Assembly (NCBI RefSeq): GCF_018860665.1
Contig: NZ_JAHKPK010000060.1
Span: 1 to 64,000 of the forward strand
Direction: 5' to 3'
DNA length: 64,000 nucleotides
From: Pacificibacter marinus
Lineage (GTDB): Bacteria; Pseudomonadota; Alphaproteobacteria; Rhodobacterales; Rhodobacteraceae
In this document: positions 53,608-62,776 of the stretch, in pieces
Layout of the letters: each line of letters opens with the position of its first letter
How positions within the stretch are numbered: position 1 is the stretch's first letter
Position numbers and translations under genes: made by a program
The notes under the pieces: generated by a model
Databases searched by the model: none
Told to the model about the DNA's origin: nothing
Seen by the model: the letters and a program-made list of their open reading frames with translations, nothing else

Positions 53608-54051
53608 TTAGCTTATATTTTGAGCAACCCGTTGACGGGCCAAAGCGCTATCAACATCGCTGACCCCCAACAGGTTCGCCACCAGTCGCAAGAATGTATC
53701 CTCAGCATGATCACGGTGCCCATCGGTCAAAACCACGGACCAAAGCCCCTCGATCACGCCGGCACGATCTTCATATGGCACTGCATCTTTGATGGCACGG
53801 GTAAAGCGCACGGTGTCGGGGGCCTCTGCCTCCAGCACTTCGGCTTCTGCGCGCAAGGCCAATCCCGCCGCTTCGTCCAGATTATAGCGGTCACGCAGCA
53901 CAGACAAAATCCGTGCCGCTTCACCTGCATCATAATGGCCATCTGCACGGGCGACCCGCACCAAAAGCGCCGCCAAGGCCAGATTGGAATCTGCGCCCGA
54001 CAGGCGCTGTGGCTGTGGCTGAATCAGCCGATTGAGAAAATCTGCAAACAT
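53608..54051 (-). CDS. TerB/DjlA-like domain protein
   Basis: A 147-residue all-helical cytosolic protein with the TerB fold pattern: ALAALLVRVARADGHYDAGE (the ADG-acidic motif that can bind metal), a second copy-like block VIEGLWSVVLTDGHRDHAED, and FLRLVANLLGVSD. TerB-like proteins occur in tellurite-resistance and stress modules, but a lone chromosomal copy in alphaproteobacteria has no settled role. It is 57 bases downstream of the PPK2 gene on the same strand. Confidence 0.82.
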   Translation of the reverse strand: MFADFLNRLIQPQPQRLSGADSNLALAALLVRVARADGHYDAGEAARILSVLRDRYNLDEAAGLALRAEAEVLEAEAPDTVRFTRAIKDAVPYEDRAGVIEGLWSVVLTDGHRDHAEDTFLRLVANLLGVSDVDSALARQRVAQNIS

Positions 54052-54108
54052 GAGACCACCATAAGCCCCACAGGCCCAAAGGAAAAGCCGGAGCCCATCA
54101 CATGATCG

Positions 54109-55020
54109 TCAATATTTTGACGGCACATAAAGTTCGGGCGGCAAGACAGCACGCTCGTAGTCTTTGTTGTACACCCGTTCGGGCAGGGTGATTTCCTCGT
54201 GGGGCACGTCCTCGTAGGGGAACAGCGACAGCAAATGATCGATGCAATTCAAGCGCGCGCGTTTTTTGTCGTTGCCCTCAACAATATACCACGGGGCCTC
54301 AGGAATATTGGTGCGCGCGAACGCCTCTTCCTTGGCCTTGGTGTATTGTTCCCAGCGCACCCGCGATTGCAAATCCATCGGCGAGAGCTTCCACTGTTTC
54401 ATCGGGTCGTGAATGCGCATCAAAAACCGCATTTGCTGTTCTTCGTCAGAGACCGAGAACCAGTATTTCACCACTTTGATGCCAGAACGCACTAACATAC
54501 GTTCGAAATCAGGAACGTCTTGGAAAAACTGCTCAACCTGATCTTCATCAGCAAAGCCCATCACCCGCTCAACGCCGGAACGATTGTACCAAGACCGGTC
54601 AAACAGAACGATTTCGCCCGCAGCAGGCAAGTGCGGCACGTAGCGTTGAAAATACCATTGGGTTTTTTCGCGATCTGATGGCGCGGGCAGGGCCACTGTG
54701 CGCACGATCCGTGGATTCAGGCGTTGGGTGATGCGTTTGATCACGCCGCCTTTGCCCGCAGAATCGCGGCCTTCAAATAACACAACAATCTTTTCGCCTG
54801 AGTGTTGCACCCAGTCTTGCAGGCGGATCAGCTCGGCTTGCAAGCGCAAAAGGTCGTAGAAATATTCATGACGGGTCAAGGCATTGGGATGGGCTTTTTG
54901 GTAGATTTTCTTGATCTCTTGCGACAAAAGCGCGTCTTCCAGCTCAAGCTCGAATTCCTCATCCAGTGAATCCGCAAGTTCCGCTTCGAGCCAATCTTGT
55001 GCATCTTTGTCAAATGTCAT
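54109..55020 (-). CDS. ppk2: polyphosphate kinase 2
   Basis: A 303-residue class I PPK2, which transfers phosphate between polyphosphate and nucleoside diphosphates. Walker A lies at GRDSAGKGG (residues 84-92), Walker B and the lid at VLFDRSWYNRSGVERVMGF (from 138), and PFEAPWYIVEG-like sequence (PEAPWYIVEGNDKKRARL) near the C-terminus. A single PPK2 domain with an acidic N-terminal 30 residues is usual. It may act with PHA in reserve metabolism but is not linked to it here. Confidence 0.95.
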   Translation of the reverse strand: MTFDKDAQDWLEAELADSLDEEFELELEDALLSQEIKKIYQKAHPNALTRHEYFYDLLRLQAELIRLQDWVQHSGEKIVVLFEGRDSAGKGGVIKRITQRLNPRIVRTVALPAPSDREKTQWYFQRYVPHLPAAGEIVLFDRSWYNRSGVERVMGFADEDQVEQFFQDVPDFERMLVRSGIKVVKYWFSVSDEEQQMRFLMRIHDPMKQWKLSPMDLQSRVRWEQYTKAKEEAFARTNIPEAPWYIVEGNDKKRARLNCIDHLLSLFPYEDVPHEEITLPERVYNKDYERAVLPPELYVPSKY

Positions 55021-55087
55021 GTGCCGTGATCCTTTTGGTGCCGCTATGGTGCAACTGTGCCTTAGATCAGGGAAATATGACAGTTTC

Positions 55088-55681
55088 TTAATGAAATAAG
55101 ATTGGCACCATAGAAATCACCAAAAGCCCCGCCATGGTCCAGTTGAACACGGTCAAACGGCGTGGATTGGTTAAAAAACGGCGTAACTCTGTCCCCAACC
55201 ATGCCCAAAGGGTGATGGCGGGAAAATTGACCATCAAAAAGCCAAGCCCCACAGCCAAAGCCGCCGTCCAAGTGTCGCCTTGCGCATAATTGGTCTGCGC
55301 AGTGATGGCCATGATCACCGCTTTCGGATTAACCCATTGAAAGGCGGCAGCTTGCAAAAATGTGAACGGTTTGCCGCCGATTTCGCCTTCTTTCGGGGGA
55401 GTTGCATGAGCAATTTTCCACGCCAGCCACAGCATATAGGCCATTGAGACAATGGTCAGTATTATCTGTAGAATCGGAAGTCGGTGAAAGACTTGCGCCA
55501 AACCAAGTCCGATCACAAAAACCATGAACGAATGCCCCAGCGAAATACCAAGCATATGCGGCAAGGTGCGTCGCAAGCCAAAGTTGGCACCTGAGGCCAA
55601 AAGCATTAGATTGTTCGGCCCAGGGGTGCCCGAGGCGACGAAGGCAAAGCCCAAGAGGGCGAAAAATAATGTCATATCCAT
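55088..55681 (-). CDS. LysE/RhtB-family amino-acid exporter
   Basis: A 197-residue membrane exporter with six helices. The LysE family signature GFAFVASGTPGPNNLMLLAS (residues 11-30) is followed by GLRRTLPHMLGISLGH and the FQWVNPKAVIMAI helix. It exports amino acids or related compounds. It is divergent from an Lrp/AsnC regulator 81 bases away, the classical arrangement for control by the exported amino acid. The longer frame to 55984 crosses the regulator gene and is not coding. Confidence 0.92.
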   Translation of the reverse strand: MDMTLFFALLGFAFVASGTPGPNNLMLLASGANFGLRRTLPHMLGISLGHSFMVFVIGLGLAQVFHRLPILQIILTIVSMAYMLWLAWKIAHATPPKEGEIGGKPFTFLQAAAFQWVNPKAVIMAITAQTNYAQGDTWTAALAVGLGFLMVNFPAITLWAWLGTELRRFLTNPRRLTVFNWTMAGLLVISMVPILFH

Positions 55682-55762
55682 CTGGCTAATATAGGGTGCT
55701 GAGTTGCGTGTTTGCGTGCAAATGCCGCTTGAGTGGAGTAGATTTTGCAATATAATTCGATC

Positions 55763-56206
55763 ATGGATCATATTGACGACAAAATATTGCGCGCACTTGA
55801 GCGAGATGGTCGCCTGACCAATCTGCAACTGGCCGATCATATCGGGTTGTCTCCTTCTGCCACATCGCGTCGTGTCGCAGATTTGGAACGTAGTGGGGTG
55901 ATCGCGGGATATCGTGCCGTGATTGATCGCAATAAAATCGGTATCGGATTTTTGGCCTATGTCACCGTAGGTCTGTCCAAACACACCAAAGAATCACAAC
56001 TGGCCTTTGAACGTGCAATCGCCCGCGCACCTGAGGTCAAAGAATGTCACAATGTGACGGGTGTCTTTGAATATATTCTGCGGGTCGAGACCGCTGATTT
56101 AGGGGCATACAAGATCTTTCACACCGACGTGTTGGGCGTGCTGCCGCAAGTGAACTCGATCACCTCTTATATCGTTATGGAAAGCCCCAAAGACATGCGC
56201 GCCTAG
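55763..56206 (+). CDS. Lrp/AsnC-family regulator
   Basis: A 147-residue feast/famine regulator. The N-terminal HTH is DDKILRALERDGRLTNLQLA then HIGLSPSATSRRVADLERSG, and the C-terminal RAM (ligand-binding) domain shows CHNVTGVFEYILRVETADLG. ATG 55763 gives the standard MDHIDDKILRAL start. It probably controls the divergent LysE exporter gene in response to an amino acid. Confidence 0.92.
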   Translation: MDHIDDKILRALERDGRLTNLQLADHIGLSPSATSRRVADLERSGVIAGYRAVIDRNKIGIGFLAYVTVGLSKHTKESQLAFERAIARAPEVKECHNVTGVFEYILRVETADLGAYKIFHTDVLGVLPQVNSITSYIVMESPKDMRA

Positions 56207-56311
56207 ATCCTCTTGGCGCTTTTTTGCTTTTGAGGCGAGCCCAAAGCACTCTGCGCTGGGGTTTCGGGGGGCACGTGATATGCAGGGGCAAATGAATGTA
56301 AAGGCATCGCC

Positions 56312-56947
56312 ATGTATCGTCCCAAAAATTCTGCCATAGATGATCCCAATGTGCTTAGCGCAGCGGTGGACCAAATCGGGTTTGGCGCTTTGGTGACCTT
56401 TTTTGAGGGCGCGTTTGAGACCACCTATTTGCCTGTTGTCGTCAAGCAAAGCTCCGATGGTTTTGTGATCGAGGCCCATTGCGCCCGCGCCAATCCGCAT
56501 TGGAAACTTGCGGGGGAAGGCACGTCGATGTTCATGTTCCAAGGCCCCCATGCATATGTGTCTGGCGGCTTGTACCCGTCCAAACAGGACGACGGCAAAG
56601 TGGTGCCAACGTGGAATTACATCGTGGTTCATGCCCATGGTAGGCTTGAGGCGATCAAAGATGGGGATTGGTTACACGGGCATCTGAACGAGCTGACCAA
56701 TAAAAACGAGGCAGGACGCGCAGAGCCTTGGGCTGTGTCGGATGCGCCTGTCGCCTATATCGCTGCCCTAAAACGTGGCATCGTTGGCTTGCGGTTTTCC
56801 GTGTCTAAATTTGAAGGCCGCTGGAAGCTAGAGCAAAACGCCAGCGCCAAAGATCGCGCGGGCTTGGTCGAAGGCCTGTCGCAAGAGGGCGATATGGCCC
56901 GCGATTTGGCGGAGGCTTTGCACTCTTTCCCGACCGTCGATGGCTAG
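56312..56947 (+). CDS. PaiB-family FMN-binding protein / putative negative regulator
   Basis: A 211-residue split-barrel protein of the PaiB family. It shows MYRPKNSAIDDPNVL at the start, then HCARANPHWKLAGEGTSMFM, FQGPHAYVSGGLYPSK and VPTWNYIVVHAHGRLEAI, and KRGIVGLRFSVSKFEGRWKL towards the C-terminus. PaiB was described as a regulator in Bacillus, but the fold binds FMN and an enzymatic role is equally possible. It is 105 bases downstream of the Lrp gene and followed by a bidirectional terminator. Confidence 0.88.
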   Translation: MYRPKNSAIDDPNVLSAAVDQIGFGALVTFFEGAFETTYLPVVVKQSSDGFVIEAHCARANPHWKLAGEGTSMFMFQGPHAYVSGGLYPSKQDDGKVVPTWNYIVVHAHGRLEAIKDGDWLHGHLNELTNKNEAGRAEPWAVSDAPVAYIAALKRGIVGLRFSVSKFEGRWKLEQNASAKDRAGLVEGLSQEGDMARDLAEALHSFPTVDG

Positions 56948-56970
56948 ATTGCCAAGGACAATACAAAACA

Positions 56971-56996
56971 AAAGGCACCCCGCGGGGTGCCTTTTT
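56971..56996. terminator. bidirectional terminator between paiB-like gene and pyrG
   Basis: AAAGGCACCCCGCGGGGTGCCTTTTT is an almost perfect palindrome with an A-run on one side and a T-run on the other. It terminates both convergent genes. Confidence 0.92.
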
Positions 56997-57017
56997 AATA
57001 GGTCCGTTTGAGATCGC

Positions 57018-58661
57018 TTAGACCAAACGTGAATTTTCTTTCGCCGCACGTACGAAGTCTTTGAACAATGGCGCTGGTGCGAAGGGCTTGGATTTCAATT
57101 CTGGGTGGAACTGAACGCCGATGTACCAAGGGTGATCTTTGATCTCGACGATTTCTGGCAAACGCCCGTCAGGAGACATGCCTGAGAAAATCAAACCGTG
57201 CTCTTCAAGTTGTTCGCGATACTTGGTGTCAACCTCATAGCGGTGACGGTGACGTTCTTCGATTTCAAGCGTGCCGTAGGCTTCGGCCACGCGTGAGCCT
57301 GCCGTCAAAGTGGCAGAATATGCGCCCAAACGCATGGTGCCGCCCTTGTCGTCGGTGGATTTACGGCGCACTTTATGGTTGCCCTGAATCCATTCTTTAA
57401 GGTGGTACACCACAGGTTCGAAACGCTTTTTACCCGCTTCATGATCGAACTCTTCAGAGCCCGCGGCGTCAATGCCCGCCAAGTTGCGCGCGGCTTCAAT
57501 GACAGCCATTTGCATACCCAGGCAGATGCCAAGGTAGGGAATTTTACGTTCACGGGCAAATTGCGCCGCTTTGATTTTGCCTTCCGTGCCGCGTTCGCCA
57601 AAGCCACCAGGGACCAAGATCGCGTGGTATCCCTCAAGATAGGGGGCTGCATCTTCACGTTCGAACAATTCGGCGTCGACCCATTCCACTTTCACCTTTA
57701 CGCGGTTGGCCATGCCGCCATGCGTAAGCGCTTCTGCGATGGATTTATACGCATCTTCAAGCTGCACATATTTGCCCACGATGGCGACTTTAACTTCGCC
57801 TTCTGGGTTGAACACGCGGTCTGCCACATCATGCCAAACAGTGAGATCAGGCTTGGGGGCAGGGGCGATGCCAAAGGCGTCCAGCACAGCTTGGTCAAGA
57901 CCTTCGCGGTGGTAGGCTAGCGGCGCCTCATAGATGGATTTCAGATCAGGCGCTGCGATCACATCTTCTTTGCGCACGTTACAGAATAGGGCGATTTTTT
58001 CGCGCTCTTTTTCTGGGATCGGATGCTCAGAACGACAGACCAAAACATTTGGCTGCAAACCGATGGTGCGCAACTCTTTGACAGAGTGCTGTGTCGGTTT
58101 GGTTTTCAACTCACCTGATGCGGCGATGTAGGGCAGCAGCGTGAGGTGCATGAAAATACACTGTCCGCGAGGTTTATCTTGGGCGAACTGACGGATCGCT
58201 TCAAAAAAGGGCAGGCCTTCGATGTCGCCAACAGTGCCACCGATTTCGCACAGCATGAAGTCAACTTCGTCATCGCCGATCTCAATAAAATCTTTGATTT
58301 CATTGGTCACATGCGGAATCACCTGAATGGTTTTTCCCAAATAGTCGCCGCGACGCTCTTTTTCCAAAACGTTCGTGTAAACGCGACCTGACGAAATCGA
58401 ATCTGTATTACGGGCTGCGACGCCGGTGAAACGCTCATAGTGACCCAAATCAAGATCGGTCTCAGCGCCGTCGTCTGTGACAAAAACCTCACCGTGTTCA
58501 AACGGGCTCATCGTGCCCGGATCAACGTTGAGGTAAGGGTCAAGCTTGCGCAACCGAACTGTATAGCCGCGCGCTTGCAGCAATGCGCCAAGAGCCGCAG
58601 AGGCCAGGCCCTTGCCGAGTGAGGAAACAACACCGCCGGTGATGAAAACGTATCGTGCCAT
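57018..58661 (-). CDS. pyrG: CTP synthase
   Basis: A 547-residue glutamine-dependent CTP synthetase (UTP to CTP). The synthase domain begins [18 protein letters not shown] and carries the [11 protein letters not shown] block. The glutamine amidotransferase domain has the nucleophile Cys in [18 protein letters not shown] and the His-x-Glu in [12 protein letters not shown]. The start at 58661 was chosen for these conserved first residues; the ribosome site is weak. secG lies 166 bases upstream on the same strand, as usual in alphaproteobacteria. Confidence 0.98.
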   Translation of the reverse strand: MARYVFITGGVVSSLGKGLASAALGALLQARGYTVRLRKLDPYLNVDPGTMSPFEHGEVFVTDDGAETDLDLGHYERFTGVAARNTDSISSGRVYTNVLEKERRGDYLGKTIQVIPHVTNEIKDFIEIGDDEVDFMLCEIGGTVGDIEGLPFFEAIRQFAQDKPRGQCIFMHLTLLPYIAASGELKTKPTQHSVKELRTIGLQPNVLVCRSEHPIPEKEREKIALFCNVRKEDVIAAPDLKSIYEAPLAYHREGLDQAVLDAFGIAPAPKPDLTVWHDVADRVFNPEGEVKVAIVGKYVQLEDAYKSIAEALTHGGMANRVKVKVEWVDAELFEREDAAPYLEGYHAILVPGGFGERGTEGKIKAAQFARERKIPYLGICLGMQMAVIEAARNLAGIDAAGSEEFDHEAGKKRFEPVVYHLKEWIQGNHKVRRKSTDDKGGTMRLGAYSATLTAGSRVAEAYGTLEIEERHRHRYEVDTKYREQLEEHGLIFSGMSPDGRLPEIVEIKDHPWYIGVQFHPELKSKPFAPAPLFKDFVRAAKENSRLV

Positions 58662-58827
58662 AGTGGGTGTAGCTCCCGTGAAGTGGTCAAAATCATATTG
58701 AGACATGGCGCTAAAAAACGCCATGTTCACGGGATTTATGGACTAACAGATTCGGACGTCCCGCACAACCGAACCGCAACATCTTGCGGATGAAAATCCG
58801 CTATGCCCAAGGTATCGTTAGATTTGT

Positions 58828-59187
58828 TTATTCAGCGCGTGGTGGCGCCAAAGGTGCATCGGCTGCGGATGGCGGCAGTAATGAGCTTGCGTCAGGCAAG
58901 CTGGGTGTCACTGGTGTTGCATCTTCCAGCGTGATTCCGTCCACAACAGATGAGTTCGCAGCATCGCGGCGCGCCAAAACTGTCAGAGTGAGGGATGTGC
59001 AGATGAACCCGATCGCAAAGATCCATGTGAGTTTGCCAAGTGCAGAAGCTGCCGCGCGGCCGCTCATGACGTCGCCGCCACCGCCGCCCCCCATGCCAAG
59101 ACCGCCACCTTCAGAGCGCTGAAGCAGCACAATACCAATCAGGCACAGCGCGAGGATCAGGTGGACGATAAGAATGACGTTTTCCAT
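58828..59187 (-). CDS. secG: protein translocase subunit SecG
   Basis: A 119-residue inner-membrane subunit of SecYEG with two helices (ILIVHLILALCLIGIVLLQ near 5-23 and LTWIFAIGFICTSLTLTVLA near 55-74). Between them lies the SecG loop QRSEGGGLGMGGGGGGDVMS. The C-terminal 45 residues are Pro/Ala/Ser-rich and periplasmic or disordered, longer than in E. coli SecG. The start at 59187 opens straight into helix 1. Confidence 0.93.
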   Translation of the reverse strand: MENVILIVHLILALCLIGIVLLQRSEGGGLGMGGGGGGDVMSGRAAASALGKLTWIFAIGFICTSLTLTVLARRDAANSSVVDGITLEDATPVTPSLPDASSLLPPSAADAPLAPPRAE

Positions 59188-59373
59188 GGGAGAGGCTTTC
59201 GGATGAGTTCGATGCTGGTATTTAGGAAATATGCGGGGGACGCGCAACCCCTTGACCTTGGTCTTGGGCAAATGTTCTCAAACTTTTGAGGATTAGCTGC
59301 GTCATGCTTATGTCCGAGCGCGCCAATTCGTATGACCGTTGTCATTTGAATATGATTTGCTAGAGATAGATTT

Positions 59374-59916
59374 ATGGAACAAACACTGCATATCCGCCCC
59401 GCCACTCTGTCTGATGCTCAAGCCATTGCCTATGTGCAGGTCGCTGTTTGGAACAGCGCTTATAAAGGCCTTGTGCCTGACGCCTTGATTGAGCGCATGA
59501 CTGTCGCAGATCGCGAAAAAGGCTGGACGACTATTTTGAACAGCTTTGCAGAGACCGGACGCGGGACCTGTTTCGTGGCAGAAATCGACGGCACGGTGCA
59601 GGGCTTTGCCTCTTGCGGGGCGCAACGTGATGAAGACCTCAGCGCCGATTATGCTGGTGAAATCACGGCTATTTATGTGCAGGGTGATCATCAACGCAGC
59701 GGTCTTGGGCGTGCTTTGATGCAGTCATGCACGCAGGCAATGGCGGGTATGGGTCTGAATGGCTCAGCGCTTTGGGTCTTGTCCGAAAATGAAAATGCGC
59801 GTGCGTTTTATACGGCTTTAGGAGGCACGTTTATCACTGAACGTGTTGAGGCCTCGGCAGATGGTTCTGTGAGCGAAGTCGCTTACGGTTGGCCTGCGCG
59901 TTCTGATTTGATGTAG
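59374..59916 (+). CDS. GNAT-family N-acetyltransferase
   Basis: A 180-residue acetyl-CoA-dependent acetyltransferase. The acetyl-CoA pyrophosphate loop is QGDHQRSGLGRALMQ (Q/RxxGxG/A form), preceded by the EITAIYV strand and followed by LWVLSENENARAFYTALGG. The N-terminus IRPATLSDAQAIAYVQVAVW is typical of RimI/PhnO-like members. The acceptor is unknown. It is transcribed alone and converges on ada. Confidence 0.9.
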   Translation: MEQTLHIRPATLSDAQAIAYVQVAVWNSAYKGLVPDALIERMTVADREKGWTTILNSFAETGRGTCFVAEIDGTVQGFASCGAQRDEDLSADYAGEITAIYVQGDHQRSGLGRALMQSCTQAMAGMGLNGSALWVLSENENARAFYTALGGTFITERVEASADGSVSEVAYGWPARSDLM

Positions 59917-59925
59917 AGCGCCTCT

Positions 59926-60978
59926 TTATGCATAGCGTGCCTCTATCTCGATCAATCGTTGTTTGCGCCAAAGCCCGCCCCCATAGCCGGTGAGAGATCC
60001 ATCAGCTCCAAGAATACGGTGACAAGGGATTAAAATCGCAATTTGATTGGCCCCGTTGGCTTTGGCAACGGCACGCGTGGCCGTGGGTTGGTCGATAGAT
60101 TTCGCCAGCGCGCCATAACTTAGCGTTTGCCCTGCAGGGATGCGCCGCAAGGCATCCCAAACCCGCCCCGCAAATCCGCCTCCATGATACTGTAGCGGCA
60201 CAGTGAAGTCGGCGGATGTCCCACTGAAATAGGCGTCAAGCTGTGCGGCCAATTGGTCGTGAATAGCGGTGTGTCCAAATCCAATCGCACCATTGGCCCC
60301 AGCCGCCAGCTTTTTCATTTCAGTGGGCAGGGCTTTTCGATCCATGAATTCAAGCAGGTGCAGTGCTGATCTGTCAGCCACTGCAATCAGCGGCCCCAAA
60401 GGGGTGTCGATCCAATCGATGCACAGCAACGGGTTTTTAGACAGCGTGCCAAGCGCCGCGCCCAGCAAACGGTTCGTACTGCTGCGAAAGGCGGAGGAGG
60501 ATGAGAACCCAGCCTCCAACTGTGCGTCTATGACTTTGCCGCCGTCGCTGTAAATATCGAACCCACGGCGCAGACGCTCAAGGCGCGCCAATTCCAAGAA
60601 AGTCATGCCAAAGTGACGTTTGAAAGCGCGCCGCACAGTAGACAGGTCGAACCCCATGTCGGTGATGTCGCTTTCATACCATCTGTGATCGGGGCGCGCT
60701 TCCAATGCCTCAAGCAAAATCTTGATCACCGGCTCGGATTCGGTTGCAGGCCGCAAAGGATGGCAGCGCTTACAAGCGCGAAATCCCGCCGCGATACAGT
60801 CCCCAATAGTGCCATAAAAGGTGCAGTTCTCACGCTTGGGTTTGCGCGCAGGGCAGGTGAACCTGCAAAAAATACCAGTGGAACTCACCCCCACAAAGGC
60901 GCGCCCTTCATAAGAGGGATCACGTGCCACAAAAGCGGAATAAAGTGTATCGGAATCAGGCAGGTCAAACAGTTCCAT
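59926..60978 (-). CDS. ada: Ada: methylated-DNA repair methyltransferase and regulator
   Basis: A 350-residue bifunctional alkylation-damage protein. The N-terminal zinc domain has C38, C42, C69 and C72 (FCRFTCPARKP, ACKRCHP); C38 accepts methyl from phosphotriesters and switches on transcription. An AraC-type HTH follows (FDLSTVRRAFKRHFGMTFLE and the AFRSSTNRLLGA region). The C-terminal O6-methylguanine methyltransferase has its Cys in ILIPCHRILGADGSLTGYGG. All three modules appear complete. Confidence 0.95.
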   Translation of the reverse strand: MELFDLPDSDTLYSAFVARDPSYEGRAFVGVSSTGIFCRFTCPARKPKRENCTFYGTIGDCIAAGFRACKRCHPLRPATESEPVIKILLEALEARPDHRWYESDITDMGFDLSTVRRAFKRHFGMTFLELARLERLRRGFDIYSDGGKVIDAQLEAGFSSSSAFRSSTNRLLGAALGTLSKNPLLCIDWIDTPLGPLIAVADRSALHLLEFMDRKALPTEMKKLAAGANGAIGFGHTAIHDQLAAQLDAYFSGTSADFTVPLQYHGGGFAGRVWDALRRIPAGQTLSYGALAKSIDQPTATRAVAKANGANQIAILIPCHRILGADGSLTGYGGGLWRKQRLIEIEARYA

Positions 60979-61152
60979 GAAAGTATCCTAGTCCCAACAG
61001 TGCAGACTGTCCGCCGTAAATCAGGCGTCTATTGCACGCAATTGTACAAAACAGATGACGCTTAGAGAGCTTCGATGCTGTTTTAAGGTTTCATCGGCGC
61101 GCAGCTATGGCTATACCGACGCGGGTTTCATCCAATCCAAAGGAATTAGGAT

Positions 61153-62445
61153 ATGGCAAACGTCGTCGTGGTCGGCGCCCAATGGGGCGATGAAGGTAAA
61201 GGCAAGATTGTGGACTGGTTGTCCGAGCGTGCAGATGTGATTGCGCGCTTCCAAGGCGGCCACAATGCGGGTCATACGCTTGTTGTGGATGGCAAAGTCT
61301 ACAAACTGCACGCTTTGCCATCTGGCGTTGTGCGTGGTGGTAAGCTGTCTGTGATCGGTAACGGCGTTGTGCTTGACCCGTGGCACTTGTTAAGCGAAAT
61401 CGAAACGATCCGCGCGCAGGGTGTGGAAATTTCTCCAGATGTTTTGATGATCGCGGAAAACACACCACTGATTCTGCCATTCCACGGAGAGCTTGATCGC
61501 GCCCGTGAAAACCAAAACGCAGTTGCAAAAATCGGTACAACCGGTCGCGGCATTGGGCCAGCTTACGAAGATAAGGTTGGCCGCCGTGTGATTCGTGTTG
61601 CCGATCTGGCTGATCCTGCGACGCTTGAACTGCGGGTTGATCGCGCGCTAGTGCATCACAATGCGTTGCGTCGTGGTTTGGGTCTTGAAGAAATCGACCG
61701 CAATGACCTGATCGCTAAACTCACTGAAATCGCGCCCAAAATCCTGCCCTATGCGGGCCCAGTTTGGAAAGTGATGAACGAGCAACGTAAAGCCGGTAAA
61801 CGTATTTTGTTCGAAGGGGCCCAAGGTGCGCTTTTGGATATCGATTTTGGCACATACCCGTTTGTGACGTCGTCAAATGTGATCGCAGGCCAGGCCGCCA
61901 CGGGCGTTGGCATGGGACCAGGGGCGATTGATTACGTGCTCGGTATCGTCAAAGCCTACACCACACGCGTGGGCGAAGGTCCGTTTCCGACGGAACTGGA
62001 CGATGCAGACGGGCAACGTCTTGGTGAACGTGGTCATGAGTTTGGCACGACAACAGGCCGCAAGCGCCGGTGTGGTTGGTTTGATGCGGCTTTGCTGCGC
62101 CAGACTTGCGCAACCTCAGGCATGAACGGGATTTGTTTGACCAAGCTCGACGTGCTTGACGGTTTCGAGACATTGAAGATTTGTGTCGGCTATGATTTGG
62201 ACGGAACCCGTGTGGATTACCTGCCAACAGCCGCAGATGCCCAAGCGCGGTGCACTCCTATCTATGAGGAAATGCCCGGCTGGTCCGAGACCACAGAAGG
62301 CGCGCGCACATGGAATGATTTGCCCGCGAATGCGATCAAATACGTCAAACGGGTTGAAGAATTGATCGACTGTCCTGTGGCGTTGTTGTCCACATCGCCT
62401 GAGCGCGAAGACACTATTCTTGTCACTGACCCGTTTGAAGATTGA
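61153..62445 (+). CDS. purA: adenylosuccinate synthetase
   Basis: A 430-residue GTP-dependent enzyme converting IMP and aspartate to adenylosuccinate in AMP synthesis. The P-loop [16 protein letters not shown] (Asp13-type base and Lys), [10 protein letters not shown], the IMP loop [18 protein letters not shown], and the aspartate/GTP blocks [20 protein letters not shown] and [13 protein letters not shown] are all present. AGGA precedes the ATG. The DUF2842 gene follows 20 bases downstream. Confidence 0.98.
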   Translation: MANVVVVGAQWGDEGKGKIVDWLSERADVIARFQGGHNAGHTLVVDGKVYKLHALPSGVVRGGKLSVIGNGVVLDPWHLLSEIETIRAQGVEISPDVLMIAENTPLILPFHGELDRARENQNAVAKIGTTGRGIGPAYEDKVGRRVIRVADLADPATLELRVDRALVHHNALRRGLGLEEIDRNDLIAKLTEIAPKILPYAGPVWKVMNEQRKAGKRILFEGAQGALLDIDFGTYPFVTSSNVIAGQAATGVGMGPGAIDYVLGIVKAYTTRVGEGPFPTELDDADGQRLGERGHEFGTTTGRKRRCGWFDAALLRQTCATSGMNGICLTKLDVLDGFETLKICVGYDLDGTRVDYLPTAADAQARCTPIYEEMPGWSETTEGARTWNDLPANAIKYVKRVEELIDCPVALLSTSPEREDTILVTDPFED

Positions 62446-62465
62446 TACACAAGGAGTGATTGCAG

Positions 62466-62702
62466 ATGGCCCTATCCTACAAAGCCCGCAGACGCGTGGC
62501 CCTTTTGGTTCTGGTGGTGGGGCTGCCTGTTTACATCGCCTTGTGCCTCAAGTTGGTCAGCCTGTTTGAACGCCCCTCGCTATGGGTAGAACTGGCGATT
62601 TATGTCGGTATGGGTGTTCTTTGGGCGATCCCGTTGAAATCTGTTTTCATGGGGATTGGCCAGCCGGATGATCAGGCAGATGACAACCAAGACGACGTTT
62701 AA
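62466..62702 (+). CDS. DUF2842 small membrane protein
   Basis: A 78-residue protein with two helices (about 9-30 and 43-60), a basic start MALSYKARRRVALL and a very acidic tail (QPDDQADDNQDDV). The WAIPLKSVFMGIGQPD stretch is the DUF2842 pattern found in alphaproteobacteria. The ATG at 62466 follows AAGGAG. It is in the purA operon and ends at a strong terminator. The function is unknown. Confidence 0.85.
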   Translation: MALSYKARRRVALLVLVVGLPVYIALCLKLVSLFERPSLWVELAIYVGMGVLWAIPLKSVFMGIGQPDDQADDNQDDV

Positions 62703-62721
62703 AATCCTATTCTGACTATGT

Positions 62722-62752
62722 AAAAAGGCCGCTCGATTGAGCGGCCTTTTTT
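62722..62752. terminator. bidirectional terminator after purA operon
   Basis: AAAAAGGCCGCTC-GATT-GAGCGGCCTTTTTT is a perfect stem with an A-run before and a T-run after, serving both the plus-strand DUF2842 gene and the minus-strand acidic protein gene. Confidence 0.95.
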
Positions 62753-62776
62753 GTATGGCATTGAGTGTTGAAACCT